Source: Streptomyces sp. NBC_00287 (lineage in GTDB: Bacteria > Actinomycetota > Actinomycetes > Streptomycetales > Streptomycetaceae). From it: a DNA stretch of 64,000 bases. The stretch covers positions 2,852,001 through 2,916,000 of the forward strand of contig NZ_CP108053.1 in assembly GCF_036173105.1 (NCBI RefSeq). The letters run 5' to 3'. The notes beneath the pieces were generated by a model. It was not told the origin of the DNA. It ran no database searches and was given only the letters and a program-made list of their open reading frames with translations. A program made the translations under genes and the position numbers. Shown in pieces: positions 8,057-16,985 of the stretch (position 1 is the first letter of the stretch; every line of letters begins with the position of its first letter).

Positions 8057-8911
8057 ATGCTCGACGTACGCAACCTGCAGAAGACCTACACCGGCCGCAA
8101 CCGCACCGTCGAGGCGCTGCGCAGTCTCAGCTTCCACATCGGCGCCGGTGGACTGGTGTGCCTGGTCGGCCCGTCGGGCTGCGGCAAGACGACCCTGCTG
8201 AAGTGCATGGCCGGACTGCTCACCCCCACCGGCGGCGAGGTGACGCTGGACAGCCGCCCGGTCAGCGGGCCCCCGCCCGGCATGGCGGTGGTCTTCCAGG
8301 AGTACGGCCGCTCGCTGTTCGCCTGGATGAACGTCCGTGACAACGTCGCCCTCCCCCTGCGCCGCAAGAAGCTCGGCAAGGCGCGGGAGAGGGAACTCGT
8401 CGACCATGCCCTGGAGGTGGTCGGTCTGGCCGATGCCCACCACGCCTACCCCTGGCAGCTCTCCGGCGGTATGCAGCAGCGCGTCGCCATTGCCCGCGCC
8501 GTCGCCTACGAACCGAAGGTGCTGCTCATGGACGAGCCCTTCGCCGCCGTCGACGCCCAGACCCGCGCCGACCTGGAGGACCTCATCCGGCGCCTGTGGC
8601 ACGAACTCGGGGTCACCGTCCTGTTCGTCACCCACGACATCGACGAAGCCGTCTACCTCGGCCAGCGCACGATCATCCTGTCCAAGTCGCCGACCGTGGT
8701 GCTGGAGGACCTGGCCATCGATCTGCCCGACGAACGCGACCAGTTGCACACCCGCTCCAGCACACGCTTCGCCGAACTGCGCTCGCACGTCTACGAGCAG
8801 ATCCAGCGCGCCAAGCACCACAGCGGCGACACGGCTTCGGGTGGCGCCCGCCAGGATCCCGGCTCGGGACTCCCGTCACCCGAGAAGAGGGACGAGACCA
8901 GAGTTGCGTGA
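8057..8911 (+). CDS. ABC importer ATP-binding protein (SsuB/TauB-like)
   Basis: This 284-residue ATPase energises the importer. Motifs in order are Walker A GPSGCGKTT (residues 38-46), the Q-loop FQEYGRSLF, signature LSGGMQQR, Walker B VLLMDEPF and the switch His in FVTHDIDEA. The ATG at 8057 follows a GAAGGAG ribosome-binding site by 6 bases. The last 30 residues are Gly/Asp/Arg-rich and look like a disordered tail. It is the last gene of the operon; no clear terminator follows. Confidence 0.93.
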   Translation: MLDVRNLQKTYTGRNRTVEALRSLSFHIGAGGLVCLVGPSGCGKTTLLKCMAGLLTPTGGEVTLDSRPVSGPPPGMAVVFQEYGRSLFAWMNVRDNVALPLRRKKLGKARERELVDHALEVVGLADAHHAYPWQLSGGMQQRVAIARAVAYEPKVLLMDEPFAAVDAQTRADLEDLIRRLWHELGVTVLFVTHDIDEAVYLGQRTIILSKSPTVVLEDLAIDLPDERDQLHTRSSTRFAELRSHVYEQIQRAKHHSGDTASGGARQDPGSGLPSPEKRDETRVA

Positions 8912-9534
8912 CGCCATTTCGGGAACCGGTTCGACGGCCTGCACCGCCGCCTGCCGGCCCTGCTTCAGGTCGATGCCGGCCGGCCGTTGCGGGGTCTGGG
9001 GTTCTCGTGGGCCTGTCGCCGAGCGCGAGCTTGGCCCATCAGCACTCTGGATACGAAGAGTGCCTGCCCGACTCGACGACCGGGTTTCACGGCGTCAGGT
9101 AGTACGCCGACGCCGCGAAACTTGTCCATATAACGATACTCGCGTCTCACTCTTTTGTTGGAAGAGTGCAGTTTTCCGGCTCTCCCCTGGTTCGGTGCTC
9201 GACTACTCGCAGGCCAGAGGCTTGATCAGCGGATAGGCCCCTTCTTGAGCGGTGCGGCTGCAATCACGCTGGCCCTCGTCTGGCACTCGTCCCCTACCGC
9301 GTCTACCTCCCACTTGCCTCCTTCTGCCGAGAGCCCCGAGAAGCGCACCCGATAGTGCGCGGACTGCAAGTGCCGGAGGGCGTACGGATGGCGCCGTCTT
9401 GGAGGCTGCTTCCGTTGGCGCCCAAGCTGACTGCGAGGCCGCTTCTTGATGAGTCGGGGCCGCCGAGTGCTCTTGGGCTGGGGTGACCGGTTGCGCCTGG
9501 CCGACCGGTGACGTGAAGGGAAGAGGTCGTACCT
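8912..9534. other. Gene-poor stretch with possible minus-strand gene relic
   Basis: About 620 bases without a convincing gene. On the minus strand, roughly 9400 to 9226, a short stretch reading HYRVRFSGLSAEGGKWEVDA and ending at a stop at 9226 has protein-like composition. Its upstream continuation is only the antisense of the small gene at 9535, so at most it is a C-terminal relic that I do not recognise. The rest shows nothing clear. Confidence 0.25.
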
Positions 9535-9687
9535 ATGGGCAGTCAGATCGATCAGCGGATGGTGCTGCTCCTGCTCGTCGGGAGCGGGGCAACGTACGCG
9601 GCCTTTGAGTACCCGTCGTTCGGCACCGCGCTCTTGGTCGGCGTCGGGCTGATGACGCTGCTGCATCACCTGATGAAGGACCAGTGA
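9535..9687 (+). CDS. Small membrane protein, 50 residues
   Basis: A 50-residue open frame starting at ATG 9535 with an AAGGGAAGAGG purine-rich stretch upstream. The product has two hydrophobic stretches, MVLLLLVGSGATYAAF and GTALLVGVGLMTLLHHLM, joined by a YPS turn, giving a hairpin membrane protein. Third-position GC is high, as in real genes here. I do not recognise the family; small proteins of this type are common in Streptomyces and unassigned. Confidence 0.55.
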   Translation: MGSQIDQRMVLLLLVGSGATYAAFEYPSFGTALLVGVGLMTLLHHLMKDQ

Positions 9688-9904
9688 CTCGGCTCGCGTC
9701 TGTCCTGATCAAACTTCGATGACACGCGCTCAAGATTCGCTGTCACAGGACATGAGGCGTGTTCACCAACCGCCCACACTGCCCTTTTCGCAGGGCATCG
9801 GCTTTGCCATCCCATGCTGCTGGACCGTGTCGACTGGGGCACGCCCGTGAACGTGACCGATGCTGCCGCCCTGGGGCGCCTATCGGATCTCTGCGCACTC
9901 GCGG

Positions 9905-10546
9905 TCACCAGGAGGACGGAGGTGAGGTGCGGGTGACCACGGCAGGAAGCTGCCCGCTCTCGATCACCTGCCGCGGCAGTGACAGTCCGAAATGCTCACC
10001 GACGACCTTCAACTCCCGGCGCTTCTCTTCGACAGGCGACAGCTCCTCGTCCTCGCCAAGCAGGTGATCGATGCTGTCTTCCGGCGGGATGACTCCGGCT
10101 GCTTCCAGCGCCGGGCGCAGCAGGTCGGGCTGGGCTCCGGCGGGGTCGTAGCCGAAGCCCAACTCGAAGTGCAGCTGCAGCTCGCCGTCGGCGAGGTACC
10201 TGAAGAAGGAGGGCGGATCGTCCGGACGTGGGTCGAATATCAGCACGGCGGCGCCGTGGGACACTGCCGGGTCGAGGGACCAGCCTTCGCTGCCCCCGGA
10301 CTCCACGATGAACGACCAGTCGCCGCTTTGGCCGATGCGGCCGACGCAGTAGATCTGCGTGAGGTCGACCATGCGGGACGCTTCCTGGATGGTGAGGGCA
10401 GGCCCGACCTCGACCGGCTCATGGTCGGCCATGCGTTCGGCCAACTGCTGAGGGCTGAGGCCGCGGGCGCAGGTGATGTACAGGTCGGCGGCATTCAGAT
10501 TCGCGCTGTGCCAGGCATCGGCGATCCACGCAGGATTGTCAGGCAT
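9905..10546 (-). CDS. DUF6461 domain protein
   Basis: This 213-residue soluble protein resembles the DUF6461 family, with a GDWSFIVESGGSEGW motif near residue 75 and a FHFELGF-like segment (LQLHFELGFGYDPAG) near 128. Many actinobacterial copies sit in accessory regions, and some are suspected immunity or stress proteins; the function is not established. An AGGAGAAGAC ribosome-binding site lies just before the ATG. It is divergent from the gene at 10767 across 220 bases. Confidence 0.72.
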   Translation of the reverse strand: MPDNPAWIADAWHSANLNAADLYITCARGLSPQQLAERMADHEPVEVGPALTIQEASRMVDLTQIYCVGRIGQSGDWSFIVESGGSEGWSLDPAVSHGAAVLIFDPRPDDPPSFFRYLADGELQLHFELGFGYDPAGAQPDLLRPALEAAGVIPPEDSIDHLLGEDEELSPVEEKRRELKVVGEHFGLSLPRQVIESGQLPAVVTRTSPPSSW

Positions 10547-10766
10547 TGCCGTCTTCTCCTTCCGTGCACAACGTGGGGCTGGTGGAGCACAGCGATAGTC
10601 TGGTGCTGTGCCCCACCAGCGGTCAGCAACTTGTCACGGCTTGGGAACCGTGCTCCAGCAGAAGCTCTTCGGTAGGTCCCGCACCATCTCGACAGCGCAT
10701 CGTCTTGCGGAGCGGAGCCTTACGATCACGGGGACGACCAGTCGATGTCACGTGAAGGGGGCTCTC

Positions 10767-11233
10767 GTGGCCGTGCTTGTCCGGCAGCAACGCATTGACG
10801 CGGACGTGGAGTTCCACGCCTTCGGGTTCCAGGAGTCCGATGACGGCGACCTGCCGGTCCCGTTCCCGGACGACTTCGAGCAGGGAGTCTTTCTCAACAC
10901 CTTTCCCGGTCGCCTCAACGTCTACAGCGCCGGCCACACCCACACGGCATCAGTCGACGTAGAGGTGTGGGACGGGCAGCCACCCGTGCAGGACCCCGCG
11001 GACTGGGACAATCAGGCCGAGGCCGACTTCGAGTCGGCCAGCGGCGAGGTGGCCGTGTGGTCCATAGGCCTGGGACGCTCCGATGACGTCATCACGCTGG
11101 CGGACGAGGGCGGCTCGTGCGAGTGCGCGTGAGCTGCACCGGCCGCGCCGAGGCGGCTGCCCTGTCGGAGGACGAGGGCACCGGCGAGGGGGTGGAGAAG
11201 CACCTCGTGCAGTTCTGGCCCACCAAGCCCTGA
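10767..11233 (+). pseudogene. Hypothetical protein gene split by a one-base frameshift
   Basis: From GTG 10767 (ribosome-binding site GAAGGGG) the frame reads about 120 residues with FHAFGFQESDDGDLP and DVEVWDGQPPVQDPADW, then stops at 11130-11132. Protein-like coding continues in the -1 frame from RVRVSCTGRAEAAALSEDEG to FWPTKP and a stop at 11231-11233. A single missing base near 11115-11121 explains this: restoring it joins LADEGGS to RVRVSC. I do not recognise the family. The intact product would be about 154 residues. A sequencing error is the main alternative. Confidence 0.55.
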
Positions 11234-11400
11234 ACGCGATGGTGGGGGCGGCCCCGTACGGGCCGCCGGCCGCCAGCCGGCGCAGCAGATGCGACTTGCC
11301 GGTGCCGTTCGCGCCGAGCACTGCGACCCGCTCGCCGAAGAAAGACCTCCAGGTCGAACGGGTCAGTGAGACTAGTGAGTTCGAGCGCTGCGCAGCGCAC
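11220..11400 (-). pseudogene. ABC-F ATPase N-terminal fragment
   Basis: The minus strand encodes LELTSLTDPFDLEVF and then, one frame over, FGERVAVLGANGTGKSHLLR, which contains a Walker A (GANGTGKS) typical of ABC-F ribosome-protection ATPases. The two parts are separated by a single-base slip in a run of T/C near 11340, and nothing of the rest of the protein follows. It is therefore a short, frameshifted relic lying tail-to-tail with another damaged gene. Confidence 0.55.
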
Positions 11401-11483
11401 GGCCCGTACGCCGGTACGGCTACTGCGTCGCGGGAGCCCTTATGCTCGACCCAGGTTTCAGCTGCATGAAGCCTGGGGGGATC

Positions 11484-12212
11484 GTGAAGAATCGCACCTG
11501 GTCTGCAGTTGCCGTCACTGCCATCGTCGCCGTACTCAGTGGCTGCGCGGCGAAGAGCGAGACTTCAGTCGGGTCGGACAACAGCTGCCCGCCCCTGGCG
11601 CGATCCGTGAGCACCGCGCCGCCCAGGGACATCGGGCCCTTGGACGACATCGTGCTGGGACGCATCGAGTGCGCAGACCCGACGTCGGGCATGACGACGG
11701 CGAACGTCACAGCGACGAACAAGGACGACGAACACGACGTCCGCTATTACGTCACGGTGGAGTTCGTCGACTCTCAGCACCAGGTGCTTACGACCGAAAA
11801 TGCGGATCTCGGCAGAATCGCTGCCGGAAGCAGCGCCTCGGTGAACGTCTACTCTGCTCGACCGGCCCAGGGCATGGGATTGACGGTCCGGATCAAGCAG
11901 GTGGAACGGCTGTCAAGCTCCAGCAGCATGAGGGCCGAGCCCCACGACAACGTGGACGAGATCGTAAGGATCTTCGTGCGGAAGGGGCTTGTGCCGCCGG
12001 GCACACCGTATGGGTCCTGTCCTGACAAGGCACCCCAGAAGTGGTGGATCGGAGCCAAGACCAACTGCTGGGCGACGCAGCCTGTCCGCCCTACTGCGCC
12101 AATTACTATGCCCGTACCAGCGCTTCCGGGCGGAACGCTCTGCGCTGACGGTTGGGTATCCGGTTCCAGCGGGCGTGGGACCTGCTCCCACCATGGGGGA
12201 ATTGCCCACTGA
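11484..12212 (+). CDS. Lipoprotein with C-terminal DUF3761 domain
   Basis: A 242-residue exported lipoprotein. The GTG at 11484 follows a GGGGGG run and begins a signal peptide (NRTWSAVAVTAIVAVLSGC) whose lipobox Cys is at about residue 20. The middle region (residues 65-150) resembles an Ig-like FxLYD-type fold (NVTATNKDDEHDVRYYVTVEF). The last 30 residues (GGTLCADGWVSGSSGRGTC then SHHGG) match the DUF3761 pattern of paired Cys and a HHGG end. Function is unknown. The domain pairing suggests a surface-anchored binding protein. Confidence 0.72.
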   Translation: MKNRTWSAVAVTAIVAVLSGCAAKSETSVGSDNSCPPLARSVSTAPPRDIGPLDDIVLGRIECADPTSGMTTANVTATNKDDEHDVRYYVTVEFVDSQHQVLTTENADLGRIAAGSSASVNVYSARPAQGMGLTVRIKQVERLSSSSSMRAEPHDNVDEIVRIFVRKGLVPPGTPYGSCPDKAPQKWWIGAKTNCWATQPVRPTAPITMPVPALPGGTLCADGWVSGSSGRGTCSHHGGIAH

Positions 12213-12503
12213 GGTGCCCACCCTGTGGGTCACGGCAGCCAGCCTCGTGCAGCGCAACAGAAGGGCGCTGGGGCCCGGCCCCGGCATCGTGATCACCACG
12301 CCCATGAATTCCGCGCGTCACACCGGCAGCGCTGGAACTGGAGCATGACGTTCAAGACAAAGAGCATCACCTGACGCGGATAAGCACATGACCGAGGGAC
12401 TCTGCTCGGTCGCGCACACTTCCCGTCGGACCTGTCACGCCTCAGCCCCATGCCCGCCGGCTGGTGGCGTGACTGGAGCCGGTCTGACCCCGGCACTAGC
12501 GGG

Positions 12504-13928
12504 TCAGCGCTCGCGGCGCAGCGATACCCGCACGTTCCCGTCCTCGTCGCGGTTCACGAAAAGGCCCGAGCCCTGCAGGCTGGTGACGAACGGGGCGTCG
12601 GTGCCGGCGCCGAGCACCTTCGCCTCACCGGTGGCGGTGGTGAGATCCACCTCAGCAATGACTGGGCCCGCATCGCCCGTGGCCGTGTCCTCCATGACCG
12701 CTCCGTACGCCGTTCCGTCGTCGCGGATCGAGCTGAGCGCGATCGTCTTGCGGTCGCCGTCCCCCTGCAGGCAAAGCCCCTGTTTCTTCTCCAGGTCGAA
12801 CGCGACCGGACCGGCGGCAAGGTAGCGGCCACCGGGTGAAGTGATCACCGGGTAGTCCCGGTTCGGCTCTGAGACGTCTGCCACCTCGTAGCCGCATTCC
12901 ATGCGGGCCTGCACCTTCCCCGTACGCAGATCGTGCACCGACCACACCGGGTCGCTGTCACCACCGTATGTGCCGCCCGTGTGCCACCCCGCGAGGAAAT
13001 GGTCGCCCTCGACGCCGTACACACTGCCGTTCCAGGAATCGAGGACACCCACCGCTGCATTGACGCCTGCCGGACGTACGTCATCACTGAACCACCGGCC
13101 CGGAATTCCGAAGCCGCCCGAGCCCATACCCACCAGGGGCCCGTCCGCGGTGGCCGCCATCACCCGGCTACTGGAGCAGACGACCGCCTGCTCGCACTGC
13201 GGCAGGAGGGCGTTGGCGTCCTCGTATTCAGTAACCTGCCCCGAGGCCACATCCACCGCGGCGGTCCACTGCGGGAACTGGCCCTCCTCGCCCCAGCCGA
13301 CCAGCACCCGTCCACCGGCCGAACTCACATGCACCTCACCCGGGCTCGCCGACACCGGCACATCGATTTCCCGCACGGGCTTCAGCGAGGAGCCCGAGGC
13401 ATCGGCGGGATAGACCGCCAGCCGCACGACCTCGGTGCCCTCGTGGAGATCGTCCTTGCCCCGCATGCCGTGCGCATACGCGACGACGTACTCCTGCCCG
13501 TCCTGCACGACGTCCGTCACGTCCGGGATCTCCGCGGCCTCCCCGTACTCGGGATTGCCCTCCGCGCCCTCGACCGGCGTCGGCGGATTCCACGGTGCGG
13601 ACATCCAACGGAGTTGGCCGCTGTCGGCGGCCGTCACCATCACGGTGTACCCGTTGGAGGCGACATGCATCAGGGCAACCGCCCCCGCGTTCGGCAGGGG
13701 CGACAATGGCAAGGTCCCGACCGACTCGGGCACCCAATTCAGGGTCTCGTCCCAACCCTTGGTCGGGTTGTAGGCGGACGGCACGCTCAGCTTCGCCAGC
13801 GGCTCAGCACTCCGGATCACATCCGGGTCGCTGTTCTTCTCAGACCCGTCGCTACCACCCCCGCCTCCGCAGCCCGCCACCAAGACGGCCGCGAGCACGG
13901 CCCATCCGACTGCTGTACCCCCGCGCAA
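12504..13928 (-). CDS. Lipoprotein with beta-propeller-like repeats
   Basis: A lipoprotein of about 474 residues. The TTG at 13928 is preferred because GGGGAGAAGGG precedes it and the signal peptide (GWAVLAAVLVAGC) follows directly; a start at 13976 is possible. After the Cys comes a Gly/Ser tether, then repeated beta-strand units (GQLRWMSAPWNPP, GGRVLVGWGEEGQFPQW, GKVQARMECGY, GGRYLAAGPVAFDLE) as in PQQ/WD-type propellers. No enzyme motif is visible. It is convergent with the DUF3761 lipoprotein and separated from it by 291 bases that show nothing clear. Confidence 0.72.
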   Translation of the reverse strand: MRGGTAVGWAVLAAVLVAGCGGGGGSDGSEKNSDPDVIRSAEPLAKLSVPSAYNPTKGWDETLNWVPESVGTLPLSPLPNAGAVALMHVASNGYTVMVTAADSGQLRWMSAPWNPPTPVEGAEGNPEYGEAAEIPDVTDVVQDGQEYVVAYAHGMRGKDDLHEGTEVVRLAVYPADASGSSLKPVREIDVPVSASPGEVHVSSAGGRVLVGWGEEGQFPQWTAAVDVASGQVTEYEDANALLPQCEQAVVCSSSRVMAATADGPLVGMGSGGFGIPGRWFSDDVRPAGVNAAVGVLDSWNGSVYGVEGDHFLAGWHTGGTYGGDSDPVWSVHDLRTGKVQARMECGYEVADVSEPNRDYPVITSPGGRYLAAGPVAFDLEKKQGLCLQGDGDRKTIALSSIRDDGTAYGAVMEDTATGDAGPVIAEVDLTTATGEAKVLGAGTDAPFVTSLQGSGLFVNRDEDGNVRVSLRRER

Positions 13929-14474
13929 TGCCGGTTCCCTTCTCCCCTTGGCAGCGCTCCGGCCGCCAGTGATCAAGCGTTGCCGAAGCTATCAGCGAGT
14001 TCGGGTTCGATGACAATGCGTGACGAGAGTACCGAATATGCACACAAATCCGGGCTGTACTGGCGATCAAGCCTCACGCTGAAGGTTGTTATCCGCCGCT
14101 TCTTCCATTTTGTCGCCTCCTGCTCCGCAAAGCCCGTGCGGCCTTGTCGCCACTCCCGGGCACGAAGGACACAGGCCAAATGGCCGATACAGAGCGGCAC
14201 ATGACCCAGAGTCGACCCTCACCAGGGTCGGTTGCGCCGGTGCGCTTGCGCACCAACGGGTCCATGCCGAAGACCCGGATGCAGTGCGGGAGCCGGACCG
14301 CGGTGTGACTGAGCGCTGTAGATGGCCCCTGAGTGCGCTAGTTGGCCCTTACGTTCCTGGGGCAGGATGACCGAGCCAGCCAGCGGCGCCCGTCCGCTCC
14401 CCTCCTCTTCCGCAGCGCCCCCGGCCGACCGGGGGCGCTGTCGCGTGCATGCGCGGTCGTGGGTGAGGGGCGTC

Positions 14475-14558
14475 CTGAGCGCACGCTCCAACCGGCCCGC
14501 CGATCTTCTTGAGCGTTCGCTCAAACTGGGCTACCTTGCGGTTTGAGCGAACGCTCAA
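14475..14558. promoter_or_regulatory. Triple TetR-type operator
   Basis: Three copies of one 16-base palindrome lie upstream of the SRPBCC gene: 14475-14490 (CTGAGCGCACGCTCCA, two mismatches), 14509-14524 (TTGAGCGTTCGCTCAA) and 14543-14558 (TTGAGCGAACGCTCAA). Their centres are exactly 34 bases apart. The arms TTGAGCG/CGCTCAA are typical of TetR-family operators, and a TetR gene is the last gene of the operon downstream, so autoregulation is likely. The third copy ends 26 bases before the ATG, overlapping the expected 5' leader. Confidence 0.8.
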
Positions 14559-14584
14559 ACTGTGAGAAGGGTGAGGTGGCGGCC

Positions 14585-15286
14585 ATGGGGTTGTACGTGG
14601 AGGCCGTGATCGACGCCGATATGGAGGTCCTCTGGGAGCGGACCCAGGACCCGGCGCGGCACCAGTCCTGGGACCTGAGGTTCACCTCGATCTCCTACCT
14701 GCCCCGCGTCGACGGAGAGCCGCAGCGCTTTCGCTACGCGACCCGGCTGCTGCCCCTCCTGTGGATCGCCGGCACCGGAGTCAGCGCGGGCGAGCGGCAG
14801 CGGTCCGACGGCACGCGCGTCTCGGCGCTGCGCTTCGCCTCGGGTCACCCGCTCTCGCTGCTCGCAGAGGGCAGCGGCTACTGGCGCTACGTCCCCGGCC
14901 CCACCGGGATCCGCTTCCTGACCGGCTATGACTACCGCCCGCGCTGGGGCCGCTGCGGTGCCGTCGCCGACCGGCTGGTCTTCCGGCCGCTCATGGGCTG
15001 GGCCACCGCCTGGTCCTTCGACCGGCTGCGGCTGTGGTGCGAACGCGGGACCCACCCGCGCGCCGCCCTCGCCCGCGCCCTCGGGGAGAGCGCCCTGCGC
15101 CTGGCCCTGGTCCTCGCCGCCCTGTTCGCCTCTCCCGTCGCCCCGCTCGCCCTCGCGGCGGGCACCGCCGTCCTCGCCGCCCTGCTGCCCCCGCTGCCCG
15201 GCACCCCCGCTGCACGCCGCTGCCGACGCACGCCTCCCGGGCGCGTCCGCGCCCCCCGGCTGCTCGCCATCCTGGAGTCCGCGTGA
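14585..15286 (+). CDS. SRPBCC-family protein with C-terminal membrane helices
   Basis: A 233-residue protein whose first 150 residues have the SRPBCC (START-like) lipid-binding pattern (VEAVIDADMEVLWERTQDP, SWDLRFTSISYLP, GYDYRPRWG). A hydrophobic hairpin follows at about residues 175-215, then an Arg-rich tail, so it is probably membrane-attached. The ATG at 14585 is chosen for its position after GAGAAGGGTGAGG. It is the first gene of a tightly overlapping three-gene operon with a DUF4166 protein and a TetR regulator, so it may bind the small hydrophobic ligand that the regulator senses. That role is inference. Confidence 0.75.
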   Translation: MGLYVEAVIDADMEVLWERTQDPARHQSWDLRFTSISYLPRVDGEPQRFRYATRLLPLLWIAGTGVSAGERQRSDGTRVSALRFASGHPLSLLAEGSGYWRYVPGPTGIRFLTGYDYRPRWGRCGAVADRLVFRPLMGWATAWSFDRLRLWCERGTHPRAALARALGESALRLALVLAALFASPVAPLALAAGTAVLAALLPPLPGTPAARRCRRTPPGRVRAPRLLAILESA

Positions 15287-15963
15287 CCTCGATCTTTCAC
15301 ACCCACATGGGCGCCGACTTCGGCCGCCTGCACCCCGAGATCCGGCGGCGCTTCTCCGTCGGGCTCGACAGCGGCGAAGCCTGCGTCGGGCGCGGGACGA
15401 TGGAGCGGATCCGCCACGGTGCCCCTTTCGTCAAGCCGTTCCTCCGGCTCGGCGGGACGCGCAACATCCTCGTCCCGCGCGAGGGACGCCATGTGCCCTT
15501 CGTCATCGAGAACTTCCCCTACGTGGACTCCTTCGGCCGCGAGACCGTCACCTTCGTGCGGACCTTCCAGCTGCCTGACGGCCCCCACCGCTTCGACGCC
15601 ACGATGGTCTTCAGCCCCGAGCGCGACTGCGTCCTCGACTACCTCGGCACCCACCAGCACCTCGCCAGCGACCTCCACATGAGCGCCGAACCCGACGGCT
15701 CGTTCCTCATCCGCTCCGGCGAGCACCGCTTCCGCGAGGGCCCCGTCGACGTTCGCGTTCCGTCCCTGATCGGAGGCGAAGCCGAGGTCCGCGAGTCGTT
15801 CGACGAGAGCACCGGCCGCTTCCGGATCCGGGTGCGGGTGACCAACCGGCATTTCGGCTTCCTCTTCGGCTACGAGGGCTCCTTCACCGCCGAGTACGTC
15901 GACGCGGGCGGGAGCGGACTCCGCGCCGACCTGCGGCCCGTCCGCGAGGAGGCCCGCGCGTGA
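15283..15963 (+). CDS. DUF4166 domain protein
   Basis: A 226-residue protein resembling DUF4166: FHTHMGADFGRLHPEIRRRF at the start, GTMERIRHG, FVIENFPYVDSFGRETV in the middle and VTNRHFGFLFGYEGSF near the end. The GTG start overlaps the upstream stop as GTGA. DUF4166 domains are often fused to or paired with saccharopine-dehydrogenase-like or SRPBCC proteins, and the activity is unknown. The pairing with an SRPBCC protein and a TetR repressor in one transcript suggests lipid or small-molecule handling. Confidence 0.78.
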   Translation: MTSIFHTHMGADFGRLHPEIRRRFSVGLDSGEACVGRGTMERIRHGAPFVKPFLRLGGTRNILVPREGRHVPFVIENFPYVDSFGRETVTFVRTFQLPDGPHRFDATMVFSPERDCVLDYLGTHQHLASDLHMSAEPDGSFLIRSGEHRFREGPVDVRVPSLIGGEAEVRESFDESTGRFRIRVRVTNRHFGFLFGYEGSFTAEYVDAGGSGLRADLRPVREEARA

Positions 15964-16601
15964 GCGCGTCCGGCGGGGCCACTCGCCTCAAACTCCTCGA
16001 AGGGGCCCTGCGCACCCTGGTCGAGCAGGGCATCGCCAAGACCTCGGCCCGCTCGATCGCAACCACCGCCGGGGTCAACCAGGCGCTGATCTTCTACCAC
16101 TTCGGTTCCGTCGACGCGCTCCTCGCCGCTGCCTGCGTGCACGGCGCCGAGCAGCGCGTCTCCCGCTATCGCGAGCGGCTCGCCGCCCTGGACTCCCTCA
16201 CGGAACTCCTGACCTTCGCCCGGGCGATGCACGCCGAGGAACGGGCCGCCGGCCAGGTGGCCGTCCTCGGCCACCTGCTGGCCGCCGGCCAGACCGCGCC
16301 CGCCCTCGCGGCCGCGACCTCCGCCGGGCTCGCGCTGTGGATCGAGGAGCTGGAGGCCGTCCTGACGCGGCTGCTCGCCACGACCCCCCTGGCCGCCTTC
16401 GCCGACCCCGCCGGGCTGGCCCGTGCTGCGGCCGCCTCCTTCGTCGGCATCGAACTGTACGAGGGCATCGACCCCGAGGGCGCCGCCCGCGCCCTGGACT
16501 CGCTCGAACAGCTCGCCGTCCTCGCTCAGGCCCTGGAAGGACTCGGCCCCCTGTCCCAACGGGCAGTCACCCACCGGCTGCGCCGCCGCACCCGAGACTG
16601 A
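15960..16601 (+). CDS. TetR-family regulator of the SRPBCC/DUF4166 operon
   Basis: A 213-residue TetR-family repressor. The DNA-binding helix-turn-helix lies at residues 10-55 (ALRTLVEQGIAKTSARSIAT, then NQALIFYHFGSVDALL), followed by an all-helical ligand and dimer domain. It is translationally coupled to the DUF4166 gene (GTGA overlap). The three palindromes at 14475-14558 are the natural binding sites, so it most likely represses its own operon until a ligand is present. Confidence 0.88.
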   Translation: MSASGGATRLKLLEGALRTLVEQGIAKTSARSIATTAGVNQALIFYHFGSVDALLAAACVHGAEQRVSRYRERLAALDSLTELLTFARAMHAEERAAGQVAVLGHLLAAGQTAPALAAATSAGLALWIEELEAVLTRLLATTPLAAFADPAGLARAAAASFVGIELYEGIDPEGAARALDSLEQLAVLAQALEGLGPLSQRAVTHRLRRRTRD

Positions 16602-16635
16602 CCTGGCGTCGCCTCGCTCGGCCCACGCGGTCCAA

Positions 16636-16985
16636 CCGCTGGTCAACGCCACCCCGGCCACTGCCGACCGGTTCGTCCCCCGCAGCCCAGGGTTCGCACC
16701 CCACCACATCCCGGCCTTCCTGGAACAGGACTGGCACGAGCGATTCATCCGGCCGGCCAACATCCCCTCGATGAACGACTTGTCGGCTGCGCGGCCATCC
16801 AACTCGTCTGCCGGGCCGCCCACTGCGGCACCCGCGAAGCGGCCCTCCTCCTGGGCATTCCCACGGACAAAGTTCCCCGGGGCATCGACGACGACCGCTT
16901 CTGGATCGGCGCCAAGGACGCCCCCACAGACTTCCGCATTGCCATGACCGAGCATTCCGGCAGCCGGCAGCCGGCAATCAGCTGC
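16636..16985 (+). pseudogene. Decayed TniQ-like transposition-helper relic
   Basis: Two protein-like pieces in different frames lie here: ATADRFVPRSPGFAPHHIPA with FLEQDWHERF (about 16654-16750), then CAAIQLVCRAAHCGTREAAL ending in LLGIP (about 16785-16865). The pair resembles the C-terminal part of Streptomyces TniQ-family proteins, where a PGF..HIPA..EQ.W stretch precedes a helix-turn-helix with an AAxxLLGI pattern. The frame changes near 16780 and there is no start, so this is a relic. The family call is tentative. Confidence 0.38.

Noticed and set aside
13973..14200. 75-codon minus-strand frame after the propeller lipoprotein
   Set aside because: No homology or ribosome-binding site is seen, and composition is not gene-like. 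A transposase relic was considered without support.
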